A stretch of 13,424 nucleotides of DNA, taken from assembly GCF_901875635.1 (NCBI RefSeq), contig NZ_CABFMN010000002.1, positions 1-13,424 on the forward strand, given 5' to 3'. The position numbers and the translations under genes are program-made. Source of the DNA: Xylophilus ampelinus. Lineage in GTDB: Bacteria; Pseudomonadota; Gammaproteobacteria; Burkholderiales; Burkholderiaceae_C. The notes below the pieces were generated by a model. It saw only the letters and a list, made by a program, of their open reading frames with translations. It had not been told where the DNA came from and ran no database searches. Positions 1 to 8,052 of this stretch are shown one piece after another (position 1 is the stretch's first letter; every line of letters starts with the position of its first letter).

Positions 1-53
1 CGCGGCGACTGAAAAAGCCGCGCCACATCCAACGCGGGGTGCCCCTCACCCCA

Positions 54-74
54 CCTCTCCCCAGCGGGGAGAGG
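54..74. repeat. REP-like hairpin
   Basis: A perfect 9-bp inverted repeat, CCTCTCCCC (54-62) and GGGGAGAGG (66-74), closes over the 3-nt loop AGC. It is preceded by 'CCCCTCACCCC' (42-52). This 'CCCTCACCCC..CTCTCCCC..GGGGAGAG' layout is a widespread REP-type intergenic element in GC-rich proteobacteria (family memory, not searched). A related hairpin lies at 3300-3324. There is no T-tract on either side, so it is not an obvious intrinsic terminator. Confidence 0.65.
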
Positions 75-299
75 AGTCAAACCGGACGCGCCCGCCCCAT
101 GTCGGCCGAACGCGCGCCCGTTCCAGGCCGGTGGTGCCGGTGTGCGGGCGCAGGCGCCATTCGCGGCGCCGTGCAGCCTCTCAAGCACGTCGATTCCAGG
201 CGAGCACATCCATGGTGCCGCACGCCAGTCAGCGCGAGCCAGCGCCGGAGAACGCACACCGGCGCCGCCGGCCGGGTTCAGGCCCACAGCGCTCGTGCC

Positions 300-366
300 G
301 ACTCACCGACTCACCGACTCACCGACCCACCGACCAGCGAAGAGCCGAAGAGCCGAAGAGCCGAAG
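300..366. repeat. Two adjacent 8-bp tandem repeat arrays
   Basis: Positions 300-331 hold three perfect copies of GACTCACC and a fourth with one change (GACCCACC). From 339 to 366 there are three perfect copies of a different unit, GAAGAGCC, plus a half copy GAAG. Both arrays have a period of 8, which is not a multiple of three, so they are unlikely to be coding. They lie between serA and the left edge. Slippage could change their copy number between strains. Confidence 0.85.
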
Positions 367-442
367 CGATCCGACCGACAGCCCAAAAAGTTCAAAGTGC
401 AATCGCCCGCCAGCGCAAGCCAGCCGGGCGTTACAGCCAAAC

Positions 443-460
443 TCGTCACAAACGTGACGA
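443..460 (-). terminator. Possible hairpin terminator after serA
   Basis: A perfect 7-bp inverted repeat, TCGTCAC (443-449) and GTGACGA (454-460), with a 4-nt loop begins 15 nt beyond the serA stop codon. Read on the minus strand it is followed by GTTTGGC, only a weak T-run. It could end serA transcription or simply stabilise the 3' end of the mRNA. The hairpin is certain; the terminator role is a guess. Confidence 0.35.
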
Positions 461-474
461 TCCGAAATCCGGCC

Positions 475-1704
475 TCAGAACAGCACCCGGCTGCGGATCG
501 TCCCCGGCACCTTGGCCAGCGCCTCGAGCGCCACATCCGACGACGCGGCGTCGATGTCGGTCACCACGTAGCCGACCTTCTCGTTCGTCTGCAGGTACTG
601 CGCCGAGATGTTGATGTGGTGGTCCGCGAACACCTGGTTGATCGCCGACAGCACGCCCGGCACGTTGTGGTGCACGTGCAGCAGCCGGTGCTTGCCCGGG
701 TGCGCCGGCAGCGCCACCTCGGGGAAGTTCACGCTGCTCGTGGTGGTGCCGTTGTCGCTGTACTTCACCAGCTTCTCGGCCACCTCGACCCCGATGTTGG
801 CCTGCGCCTCCATCGTCGAGCCGCCGATGTGCGGCGTGAGGATCACGTTGTCCAGCCCGCGCAGCGGCGACCGGAACTCGTCCTTGTTGCTCTTGGGCTC
901 GGTCGGGAACACGTCGATCGCCGCGCCCAGCAGCTTCTTCGCCTTCAGCGCCTCGGCCAGCGGCTCGATCTCCACCACCGTCCCGCGCGACGCGTTGATC
1001 AGGATCGCACCCGGCTTCATCGCCGCGATCTCGGCCGCGCCGATCATCCACTGCGTCGACGGCAGCTCGGGCACGTGCAGCGTCACGATGTCACTCTGGC
1101 CCAGCAGCTCGTGCAGGCTGCGCACCTGCCGCGCATTGCCCAGCGGCAGCTTGGTCGCCACATCGTAGAAGGCCACGTGCATGCCCAGCGCCTCGGCCAG
1201 CACCGACAGCTGCGCGCCGATGGAACCGTAGCCCACGATGCCCAGTGTCTTGCCGCGGATCTCGAAGGCGTTGTCGGCCGATTTGAGCCAGCCGCCGCGG
1301 TGCGCGACGGCGCTCTTCTCGGGCACGCCACGCAGCAGCAGGATCGCCTCGGCGAGCACCAGCTCGGCCACCGAGCGCGTGTTGGAGTACGGCGCATTGA
1401 ACACGGCCACGCCGTGCTCGCGCGCCGCGCCCAGGTCGATCTGGTTGGTGCCGATGCAGAAGGCGCCCACGGCCACCAGCTTGGGCGCAGCCGCGAACAC
1501 ATCGGCCGTGAGCTGCGTGCGCGAGCGGATACCCAGGAAATGCACGTCGGCCACCTTGGCCTTGAGTTCCTCGCCCTCCAACGCGCCTGTGAGCGCCTCG
1601 ACCTGCGTGTAGCCCGCGGACCGGATCAGCTCCACGCCGGAGGGGTGCACCCCTTCCAGCAGGAGGAACTTGATCTTGTTTTTGTCCAGCGAGGTCTTGG
1701 TCAT
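475..1704 (-). CDS. serA: D-3-phosphoglycerate dehydrogenase (SerA)
   Basis: This cytoplasmic enzyme oxidises 3-phosphoglycerate to 3-phosphohydroxypyruvate with NAD+, the first step of L-serine synthesis. From the ATG at 1704 the protein is 409 aa, against 410 in E. coli SerA. A Rossmann motif GYGSIG lies at 158-163. The catalytic triad R240 (NASRGT), E269 and H292 (TPHIGG) falls at the same numbers as in E. coli. A C-terminal ACT domain covers about 338-409, and its serine-binding residues H345, N347 and N365 line up with E. coli H344, N346 and N364, so feedback inhibition by serine is likely. The protein ends GTIRSRVLF, typical of the family. The frame stays open upstream to 2079, but that part has no SerA homology and would overlap ugpB, so 1704 is the start. 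No strong ribosome binding site precedes it. It is divergent from ugpB. Confidence 0.97.
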   Translation of the reverse strand: MTKTSLDKNKIKFLLLEGVHPSGVELIRSAGYTQVEALTGALEGEELKAKVADVHFLGIRSRTQLTADVFAAAPKLVAVGAFCIGTNQIDLGAAREHGVAVFNAPYSNTRSVAELVLAEAILLLRGVPEKSAVAHRGGWLKSADNAFEIRGKTLGIVGYGSIGAQLSVLAEALGMHVAFYDVATKLPLGNARQVRSLHELLGQSDIVTLHVPELPSTQWMIGAAEIAAMKPGAILINASRGTVVEIEPLAEALKAKKLLGAAIDVFPTEPKSNKDEFRSPLRGLDNVILTPHIGGSTMEAQANIGVEVAEKLVKYSDNGTTTSSVNFPEVALPAHPGKHRLLHVHHNVPGVLSAINQVFADHHINISAQYLQTNEKVGYVVTDIDAASSDVALEALAKVPGTIRSRVLF

Positions 1705-1767
1705 GACTGCGGTCCACAGGTCCAGGAGAAGGCCGAGGAGCCTAGCATGGTGCGCTGCAGCACACTG

Positions 1768-1795
1768 CCGGTGCGGTCTTGTAGGACGGCACCGG
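1768..1795. repeat. Near-perfect inverted repeat between serA and ugpB
   Basis: The arms CCGGTGCGGTC (1768-1778) and GACGGCACCGG (1785-1795) pair at 10 of 11 positions around a 6-nt loop. Pairing can continue outward (CTGCC with GGGCAG) if one G is bulged. It lies 64 bp upstream of the serA start and about 140 bp upstream of ugpB. It could be an operator or a hairpin in either 5' leader; the sequence does not say which. Confidence 0.6.
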
Positions 1796-1924
1796 GCAGG
1801 CGGTCGCCGTGCAGGCACCAAAAGGGTTTCCCCGCTACGCCGGGCGTCGTGTGCCGTGCGACAAACAGCCGCCGCCGCGCTGTCACACAAAGCGAATAGC
1901 ATGCGCGGCTTTGTCATTTTCAGC

Positions 1925-1929
1925 AGGAG
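1925..1929 (+). promoter_or_regulatory. Ribosome binding site of ugpB
   Basis: AGGAG lies 7 nt before the ATG at 1937. It fixes that ATG as the ugpB start, although the frame stays open upstream to 1670. Confidence 0.85.
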
Positions 1930-1936
1930 TCTTTGC

Positions 1937-3247
1937 ATGCGATTCAACACGCTCACCTCGGCCGCCGCACTGGCCGTCGCGTTCGCCCTCCCGGCGCACG
2001 CCCAGACCGAGATCCAGTGGTGGCACTCCATGAGCGGCCCGCTCGGCGAGTGGGTCAACGACCTGGCCAAGCAGTACAACGAGAGCCAGAAGGACTACAA
2101 GGTGGTGCCCACTTACAAGGGCCAGTACGACGAGTCGATGACCGCCGCCATCGCCGCCTTCCGCGCCGGCAATGCGCCGGACATCCTGCAGGTGTTCGAA
2201 GTCGGCACCGCGACCATGATGGCCTCCAAGGGCGCGATCAAGCCGGTCGGCGAAGTCATGACGATGGGCGGCGCCAAGTTCGACCCCAGCGTCTACATCC
2301 CCGCGGTGGCCGGCTACTACACCGCGCCCAACGGCCAGATGCTGAGCTTCCCCTTCAACAGCTCGACGACCATCTTCTATTACAACAAGGACGCCTTCAA
2401 GGCAGCCGGCCTGGACCCCGAAAAGGCACCCACCACCTGGCCTGAGGTGTTCGCTGCGGCCGACAAGCTCAAGGCCAGCGGCCACAAGTGCCCCTTCACC
2501 ACCAGCTGGATGAGCTGGACCCAGCTCGAGAGCTTCTCGACCTGGCACAACACCCTGTACGCGACCGAGAACAACGGCTTCGGCGGCACCAAGGCGCGCC
2601 TGGCCTTCAACTCGCCGCTGCAGGTCAAGCACTTCGAGAACCTGGCCAAGATGGCCAAGGATGGCACCTTCGTCTACAAGGGCCGCAACAACACGGCCGA
2701 CGCCGCCTTCCCCTCGGGCGAATGCGCCATGATGACCGGCTCCTCGGGCCTGTATGCACGCGTGGCCAAGGACGCGAAGTTCAAGTACGGCATTTCCACC
2801 CTGCCCTACTACCCCGACGTGAAGGGTGCGCCGCAGAACACCGTCATCGGCGGCGCCAGCCTGTGGGTGATGTCCGGCAAGTCGCCCGAGAAGTACAAGG
2901 GCGTGGCCAGCTTCTTCACCTTCCTGTCCGACACCAAGGTGCAATCCGAAAGCCACAAGCGCACCGGCTACCTGCCCATCACCATGGCCGCGTACAAGCT
3001 GACCGAGGCCTCGGGCTTCTACCAGAAGAACCCGGGCACCGACGTGGCCGTGACGCAGATGATCCGAAAGACCACCGACAAGTCGCGCGGCATCCGCCTG
3101 GGCAACTTCGTGCAGATCCGCACCATCGTCGACGAGGAAACCGAACAGATCTGGAGCGGCAAGCGCACGGCCAAGGAAGCGCTGGACGCGGCCGTCAAGC
3201 GCGGCGACGAGCAGCTGGAGCGCTTCCAGAAGGCAAACAAAGGCTGA
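1937..3247 (+). CDS. ugpB: Glycerol-3-phosphate ABC transporter, periplasmic binding protein (UgpB)
   Basis: This is the periplasmic receptor that binds sn-glycerol-3-phosphate (and, in the family, glycerophosphocholine-type diesters) and delivers it to UgpAE. The protein is 436 aa, against 438 in E. coli. Residues 1-22 form a signal peptide with an AHA-Q cleavage site. The mature part follows E. coli UgpB closely: the WWHSM start (28-32), 'NAPDILQVFEVGTATMMAS' (79-97), 'FPFNSST' (138-144), the ligand-site region with W191 and W194, 'IGGASLWVM' (304-312), 'TGYLPIT' (343-349) and 'RLGNFVQIRTIVDE' (387-400). Start choice rests on the AGGAG at 1925-1929 and the signal peptide. It is first in ugpBAECQ. 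A terminator-like structure between it and ugpA suggests it is expressed above the permease genes. The last ten bases of the gene are tandemly duplicated just past the stop. Confidence 0.96.
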   Translation: MRFNTLTSAAALAVAFALPAHAQTEIQWWHSMSGPLGEWVNDLAKQYNESQKDYKVVPTYKGQYDESMTAAIAAFRAGNAPDILQVFEVGTATMMASKGAIKPVGEVMTMGGAKFDPSVYIPAVAGYYTAPNGQMLSFPFNSSTTIFYYNKDAFKAAGLDPEKAPTTWPEVFAAADKLKASGHKCPFTTSWMSWTQLESFSTWHNTLYATENNGFGGTKARLAFNSPLQVKHFENLAKMAKDGTFVYKGRNNTADAAFPSGECAMMTGSSGLYARVAKDAKFKYGISTLPYYPDVKGAPQNTVIGGASLWVMSGKSPEKYKGVASFFTFLSDTKVQSESHKRTGYLPITMAAYKLTEASGFYQKNPGTDVAVTQMIRKTTDKSRGIRLGNFVQIRTIVDEETEQIWSGKRTAKEALDAAVKRGDEQLERFQKANKG

Positions 3248-3299
3248 CGAAGGCTGACGCCTTCGCAGCCTCAGGGCGCAATGTCGCACCCCCTCCCTG

Positions 3300-3324
3300 C
3301 CCTCCCCCGCCAAGCGGGGGAGGG
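3300..3324. repeat. REP-like hairpin between ugpB and ugpA
   Basis: A perfect 11-bp inverted repeat, CCCTCCCCCGC (3300-3310) and GCGGGGGAGGG (3314-3324), has the 3-nt loop CAA. It sits 52 bp after the ugpB stop and is similar in style to the hairpin at 54-74. Such hairpins in malEFG-like operons protect the upstream binding-protein mRNA from 3' exonucleases; a similar role here is inference. Confidence 0.75.
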
Positions 3325-3369
3325 TCCTGCCGGTGACTTGAGGCTGCGCACTGCACAGTAGACTCGCAC

Positions 3370-3404
3370 CCCGCCGCGCCCACCAGCCGGCGGGTTTTTG
3401 TTTT
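3370..3404 (+). terminator. Rho-independent terminator/attenuator between ugpB and ugpA
   Basis: The arms CCCGCCG (3370-3376) and CGGCGGG (3388-3394) form a 7-bp GC stem with an 11-nt loop, directly followed by TTTTTGTTTT (3395-3404). This is a classic plus-strand intrinsic terminator, yet it lies inside the ugp operon and its T-tract ends 10 nt before the ugpA ATG. Partial termination would give much more ugpB than ugpAECQ mRNA. Alternatively, an unrecognised promoter restarts transcription for ugpA, though little room remains for one. Confidence 0.75.
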
Positions 3405-3414
3405 CAGAGGCTTC

Positions 3415-4296
3415 ATGGAAAAACGCGTCCTCTTTCGATCCGGCTGGCTGCCCTGGCTGCTCATCGCACCGCAGATGGCGGTGATCCTGGTCTTCTTCTT
3501 CTGGCCGGCCAGCCAGGCCATCCTGCAGTCCCTGCAGTCGGAAGACGCCTTCGGCACCTCGATCACCTTCGTCGGGCTGGACAATTTCAGGACGCTGTTC
3601 GAGGACCCGGCCTACATCGACTCCTTCAAGGTCACGGCGCTGTTCTCGGTGCTGGTCGCGGGCTTCGGCATCGCGCTGTCGCTGGTGCTGGCGATCTTTG
3701 CCGACCGCATCCTGCGCGGCAGCCTGTTCTACAAGACCTTTCTCATCATTCCCTACGCGGTGGCGCCGGCCATCGCGGGCGTGCTGTGGGTGTTCATGTT
3801 CTCGCCCAGCATCGGCGTGGTGGCCTACGGGCTGCGCAAGATCGGCGTCGACTGGAACCACCTGCTCAACTCCAACCAGGCGCTCACGCTGATCGTGGTG
3901 GCCGCGGTGTGGAAGCAGATCTCGTACAACTTCCTGTTTTTCCTCGCCGGGCTGCAGTCGATCCCCAAGGCGCTGATCGAGGCGGCCTCCATCGACGGTG
4001 CCGGCCCGTGGCGGCGCTTCTGGAGCATCCAGCTGCCGCTGCTGTCGCCCACCACCTTCTTCCTGCTGGTCATCAACGTGGTCTACGCCTTCTTCGACAC
4101 CTTCGCGATCGTGCACGCGACGACCGAAGGTGGGCCGGGCCGCGACACCTCGATCCTGGTCTACAAGGTCTGGCACGACGGCTTCAAGGCGCTGGACCTG
4201 GGCGGCTCGGCCGCGCAGTCGGTGGTGCTGATGGTGATCGTCGTCGCCTTGACGGTGATCCAGTTCCGCTACGTCGAGAAGAAAGTCCAATACTGA
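3415..4296 (+). CDS. ugpA: Glycerol-3-phosphate ABC transporter permease (UgpA)
   Basis: One of the two inner-membrane subunits forming the channel for glycerol-3-phosphate. It is 293 aa, against 295 in E. coli UgpA. About six hydrophobic segments are visible (roughly 12-33, 73-97, 106-130, 155-180, 213-235, 268-285). The cytoplasmic EAA loop that docks on UgpC reads [20 protein letters not shown] at 189-208. The N-terminal sequence [13 protein letters not shown] is typical of UgpA/MalF-type permeases. The ATG at 3415 is preceded by AGAGG 4 nt upstream, just after the T-tract of the terminator at 3370-3404, so folding of that structure may also affect translation. The gap to ugpE is 39 bp. 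Confidence 0.95.
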   Translation: MEKRVLFRSGWLPWLLIAPQMAVILVFFFWPASQAILQSLQSEDAFGTSITFVGLDNFRTLFEDPAYIDSFKVTALFSVLVAGFGIALSLVLAIFADRILRGSLFYKTFLIIPYAVAPAIAGVLWVFMFSPSIGVVAYGLRKIGVDWNHLLNSNQALTLIVVAAVWKQISYNFLFFLAGLQSIPKALIEAASIDGAGPWRRFWSIQLPLLSPTTFFLLVINVVYAFFDTFAIVHATTEGGPGRDTSILVYKVWHDGFKALDLGGSAAQSVVLMVIVVALTVIQFRYVEKKVQY

Positions 4297-4335
4297 TGCG
4301 CTCCCCTGCCCTTCCTTTCGTCCGGAGCTCCGACC

Positions 4336-5184
4336 ATGGTTGAACGCCGCCCCGGCCTCACGCTGCTGTCGCACCTGGTGCTCATCCTGGGCATCGTGAT
4401 CGTCGTCTTCCCGATCTACCTGGCCTTCGTCGCCTCCACCCACACACGCGACGAGATCCTGAAGGTGCCGATGCCCATCACGCCCGGCTCGCACCTGATC
4501 GAGAACTACACCGCCGCGCTCACCGGCGCCGACACGCAGGGCGCCCGCGTGGTGGTGGGCCGCATGATGTGGATCAGCTTCGTGACGGCCATGGTCATCG
4601 CGGTGGGCAAGATCGCCATCTCGCTGCTGTCGGCCTTCGCCATCGTGTACTTCCGCTTTCCGTTCAAGAAGATCGTCTTCTGGATGATCTTCGTGACGCT
4701 GATGCTGCCGGTGGAGGTGCGCATCCTGCCCACCTACAAGGTGCTGGCGGACCTCAACATGCTCAACACCTATGCGGGCCTGACGGTGCCGCTGATCGCC
4801 TCGGCCACGGCGACCTTCCTGTTCCGGCAGTTCTTCCTGTCGGTGCCCGACGAGCTGGTGGAGGCGGCGCGCATCGACGGCGCCGGGCCCATGCGCTTCT
4901 TCAAGGACGTGCTGGTGCCGCTGTCGCAGACCTCGATCGCGGCGCTGTTCGTGATCCAGTTCATCTACGGCTGGAACCAGTACCTGTGGCCGCTGCTGGC
5001 CACCACCACCGAGGACATGTACCCGGTGGTGATCGGCATCAAGCGGATGATCGCCAGCGGCGACGCCGCGGTGGACTGGAACCTGGTCATGGCCACCGCC
5101 ATCCTGGCCCTGATCCCGCCCGCCATCGTCGTGGTCCTCATGCAGCGCTGGTTCGTCAAGGGCCTGGTCGACACCGAAAAGTAA
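4336..5184 (+). CDS. ugpE: Glycerol-3-phosphate ABC transporter permease (UgpE)
   Basis: The second inner-membrane permease subunit, pairing with UgpA. It is 282 aa, against 281 in E. coli UgpE. Transmembrane segments are seen at about 12-33, 77-105, 111-130, 147-168, 200-222 and 250-270. The EAA loop [20 protein letters not shown] lies at 176-195, and the family-typical stretch [13 protein letters not shown] at 209-221. The C-terminus ([13 protein letters not shown]) matches UgpE-type proteins, which end shortly after 'F.KGL'. A GGAG at 4324-4327 sits 8 nt before the ATG. The gap to ugpC is 23 bp, so the two are co-transcribed. Confidence 0.95.
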   Translation: MVERRPGLTLLSHLVLILGIVIVVFPIYLAFVASTHTRDEILKVPMPITPGSHLIENYTAALTGADTQGARVVVGRMMWISFVTAMVIAVGKIAISLLSAFAIVYFRFPFKKIVFWMIFVTLMLPVEVRILPTYKVLADLNMLNTYAGLTVPLIASATATFLFRQFFLSVPDELVEAARIDGAGPMRFFKDVLVPLSQTSIAALFVIQFIYGWNQYLWPLLATTTEDMYPVVIGIKRMIASGDAAVDWNLVMATAILALIPPAIVVVLMQRWFVKGLVDTEK

Positions 5185-5207
5185 GAACGCGAGAACAAGA
5201 GAAAAGC

Positions 5208-6217
<1,010 letters not shown>

Positions 6218-6218
<1 letters not shown>

Positions 6219-6967
6219 TGACGGCCGGCGCCCTGCCCGCGTGGCCCTACCCGCGCTGGATCGCCCACCGCGGCGCCGGCAAGCTGGCGCCCGAGAACAC
6301 GCTGGCCGCCTTCCGCCTGGGCGCGGAACACGGCTACCGCATGTTCGAGTGCGACGCCAAGCTCAGCAGCGACGGCGTGGTGTTCCTCATGCACGACGCC
6401 ACGCTGGACCGCACCACAGACGGCCACGGCGTCGGCGGCGAGCAGCCCTGGCACGCACTCTCGCAGCGCGACGCGGGCGGCTGGCATTCGCGCCGCTACG
6501 CCGGCGAGCCGCTGCCCACGCTGGCGGCGCTGGCGCGCTTCTGCCTCGCCAACGGCCATTTCCTGAACATCGAGATCAAGCCGACGCCGGGCACCGACGA
6601 CGCGACCGGCGCGGCCGTGGCGCGCGAGGCGGCGGCGTCGTGGGCGGGCGCGGCCGTGCCGCCGCTGCTCACCTCCTTCAGGCCCGACGCGCTGGCCGCT
6701 GCCCGCGAGGCCGCTCCCGAATTGCCCCGCGGCCTGCTGCTCGACGCGCTGCACGAGGGCTGGCTGGGCACGGCCCGGACGCTGGGTTGCCAGGCCGTCG
6801 TCTGCAACCATGCCCTGTGGGACGTGGCGACCGTGGCCGCAGCGAAGGCGGCCGGCCTGCGCACGCTGAGCTACACCGTCAACGACGAATGGGCGGCACG
6901 ACGGCTCATCGACCTGGGCACCGACGGCATCATCACCGACCGGGTCGACCTGTTCGCACCGGCTTGA
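6218..6967 (+). CDS. ugpQ: Glycerophosphodiester phosphodiesterase (UgpQ)
   Basis: A cytoplasmic enzyme hydrolysing glycerophosphodiesters (for example glycerophosphocholine or glycerophosphoethanolamine) to sn-glycerol-3-phosphate and the alcohol, coupled in this family to uptake through UgpBAEC. It is 249 aa, against 247 in E. coli UgpQ. The GDPD fold motifs are complete: HRG at 17-19 with catalytic H17, PENT (25-28), metal ligands E44 and D46 in FECDAKLS, second catalytic H59 (MHD), RTTDG (65-69), NIEIKP with metal ligand E119 (117-122), and the late SYTVND motif. There is no signal peptide, consistent with the cytoplasmic UgpQ class rather than periplasmic GlpQ. Its ATG overlaps the ugpC stop by one base. 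It closes the operon and converges on the next gene with only 21 bp between stops. Confidence 0.95.
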
Positions 6968-6969
6968 TC

Positions 6970-6983
6970 GCCGCGGCCGCGGC
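6970..6983. repeat. 14-bp perfect palindrome at a convergent gene junction
   Basis: GCCGCGGCCGCGGC is its own reverse complement and fills most of the 21-bp gap between the ugpQ stop and the stop of the convergent binding-protein gene. It has no loop or T-tract, so it is not a normal terminator. In DNA this GC-rich a short palindrome may also arise by chance. Confidence 0.5.
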
Positions 6984-6988
6984 GCGGC

Positions 6989-7993
6989 TCAGGCGTCGAG
7001 CTTGATGCCGGCGTCGCGCGCGATGCCCTGCCACAACTTGAGATCCTCTCGCACGAGGCGCCCGAAGTCTTCGGGCGAGCGCTGCGGCGTGTTGTCGTCG
7101 AGGTTCAGGGCCATGCGCCGGTCCTTCAGCTCGGGGGCGACCAGTGCGGCGCGCACATGGCGGTTCACCGCCTCGACCACCGCCGCCGGCGTGCCCCTGG
7201 GCGCGAAGACGCCGTACCACGCGTCGGCGTCGAAACGGTAGCCCTGCTGGGTCAGCGTCTGCACCTGCGGCATCTGCGGGCTGCGCTGCGTCCCGCTGAG
7301 CGCCAGGCAGCGCAGCTTGCCCGACTTGATGAGCGGCACCGAGCTGCTGACATCCACCCACGCGATCTGGATGTTGCCGCCCTGCATGTCCTGGTAAATC
7401 TGCGGCATGGTCTTGTAGGGCACGTGGCGCAGGTCGAGCCCGGCCTTGGCCTTGACCCACTCCATCACCAGGTGCCCGGTCGAGCCCACGCCCCAGCTCG
7501 CATAGTTGAGCGCGCCGGGAGGCCGCGCCTTCACGGCGGCGATGAACTCCTGCAGGTTGCGCGCCGGGAAGTCCGGCGTGACGACCAGGGCGATGCCGCC
7601 GACGCCGACCTGGACGATCGGCACGGTGTCGCGAGCGACATCGAAGCTCAGGTTCGGCTGCACGGCCTGGTTGATGACGGTGGAGGACGAGCTGAGCCAG
7701 CCCAGCGTGTAGCCGTCGGGCGCGGCCCGCACGAGCTGCTCGGCCGCCAGCACGCCGTTGGCACCCGGCCTGTTGTCCACCACCACGGGTTGCTTCACGG
7801 CTTGCGCCAGCGCGTCGCTGAACAGGCGGCACAGCAGGTCGGCGCCGCTGCCGGCCCCGCTGGGCACGACCATGCGAATCGGCCGGGCAGGCCAGGCGCT
7901 CTCGGCGCGCACGCCGGTGGCGCCGGCGAGGCCGGCGGCGCCGAGCAAGGCCAGCAGGCGGCGGCGATGCAGGGGCTGGGAATGAAATGGCAT
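6989..7993 (-). CDS. Bug/TctC-family periplasmic substrate-binding protein
   Basis: A 334-aa protein of the Bug family (binding component of tripartite tricarboxylate transporters), abundant in Burkholderiales, whose members bind carboxylates and related small compounds. Residues 1-30 are a signal peptide with RRR at 10-12 and cleavage near VRA-ES; the arginines leave Tat export possible. Family motifs follow: PARPIRMVVPSGAGSGADLL (35-54), VVVDNRPGANG (70-80), APDGYTL (91-97) and HVPYK before the QDMQGG segment. The ligand is not predictable from sequence. The start at 7993 is set by AGGAG (minus strand, 8000-8004) 6 nt upstream and by the signal peptide. It lies 59 bp downstream of the CMD-SDR fusion gene on the same strand, probably in one operon. 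No membrane TctA/TctB partner is in the window, as is common for orphan Bug genes. Confidence 0.92.
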   Translation of the reverse strand: MPFHSQPLHRRRLLALLGAAGLAGATGVRAESAWPARPIRMVVPSGAGSGADLLCRLFSDALAQAVKQPVVVDNRPGANGVLAAEQLVRAAPDGYTLGWLSSSSTVINQAVQPNLSFDVARDTVPIVQVGVGGIALVVTPDFPARNLQEFIAAVKARPPGALNYASWGVGSTGHLVMEWVKAKAGLDLRHVPYKTMPQIYQDMQGGNIQIAWVDVSSSVPLIKSGKLRCLALSGTQRSPQMPQVQTLTQQGYRFDADAWYGVFAPRGTPAAVVEAVNRHVRAALVAPELKDRRMALNLDDNTPQRSPEDFGRLVREDLKLWQGIARDAGIKLDA

Positions 7994-8052
7994 GGGTGTC
8001 TCCTGGTCGTTGTCTTTGTGGTGGGCGCGAGTGCCGGAGCGCCGGGCCGCGC

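Larger units (their letters stand above)
1..474. other. Intergenic region with repeats, no supportable gene
   Basis: I find no reading frame here with recognisable protein content. The open frames present are arginine- and proline-rich readings of GC-rich DNA, or run antisense to serA. The stretch opens with a short inverted repeat (CGCGGC at 1-6 and GCCGCG at 17-22), then a REP-like hairpin at 54-74, two 8-bp tandem arrays at 300-366 and a hairpin after serA at 443-460, each listed separately. It probably separates serA from a gene beyond the left edge. Confidence 0.6.
1705..1936. promoter_or_regulatory. Divergent serA/ugpB control region
   Basis: This 232-bp gap must hold the promoters of both serA (leftward) and the ugp operon (rightward). 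It contains a long imperfect inverted repeat at 1768-1795. It also has two TGTCA half-sites, CTGTCAC at 1880-1886 and TTGTCAT at 1911-1917, resembling PhoB half-sites but 31 bp apart rather than in the 11-bp register of a canonical box. I cannot assign a confident -35/-10 pair. Confidence 0.5.

Noticed and set aside
221..240. One finding carries the range 221-240, which is protein residue numbering
   Set aside because: Nothing notable is claimed at these DNA bases; the SDR loop is reported at its DNA position, 8755-8814.
300..366. CRISPR-like array
   Set aside because: Units are 8 bp and directly adjacent, with no spacers and no cas genes nearby.
142..1899. Long plus-strand open frame opposite serA
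   Set aside because: It is antisense to a clear SerA and gives an Arg/His/Gly-rich peptide without any domain, typical of GC-rich shadow frames.
1705..2079. N-terminal extension of the serA frame
   Set aside because: The added residues have no SerA similarity and would overlap ugpB; with the ATG at 1704 the catalytic residues fall at the same numbers as in E. coli SerA.
1883..3313. Long minus-strand frame opposite ugpB
   Set aside because: Low-complexity Gly/Val/Leu/His shadow of the ugpB codons; no ribosome binding site or domain.
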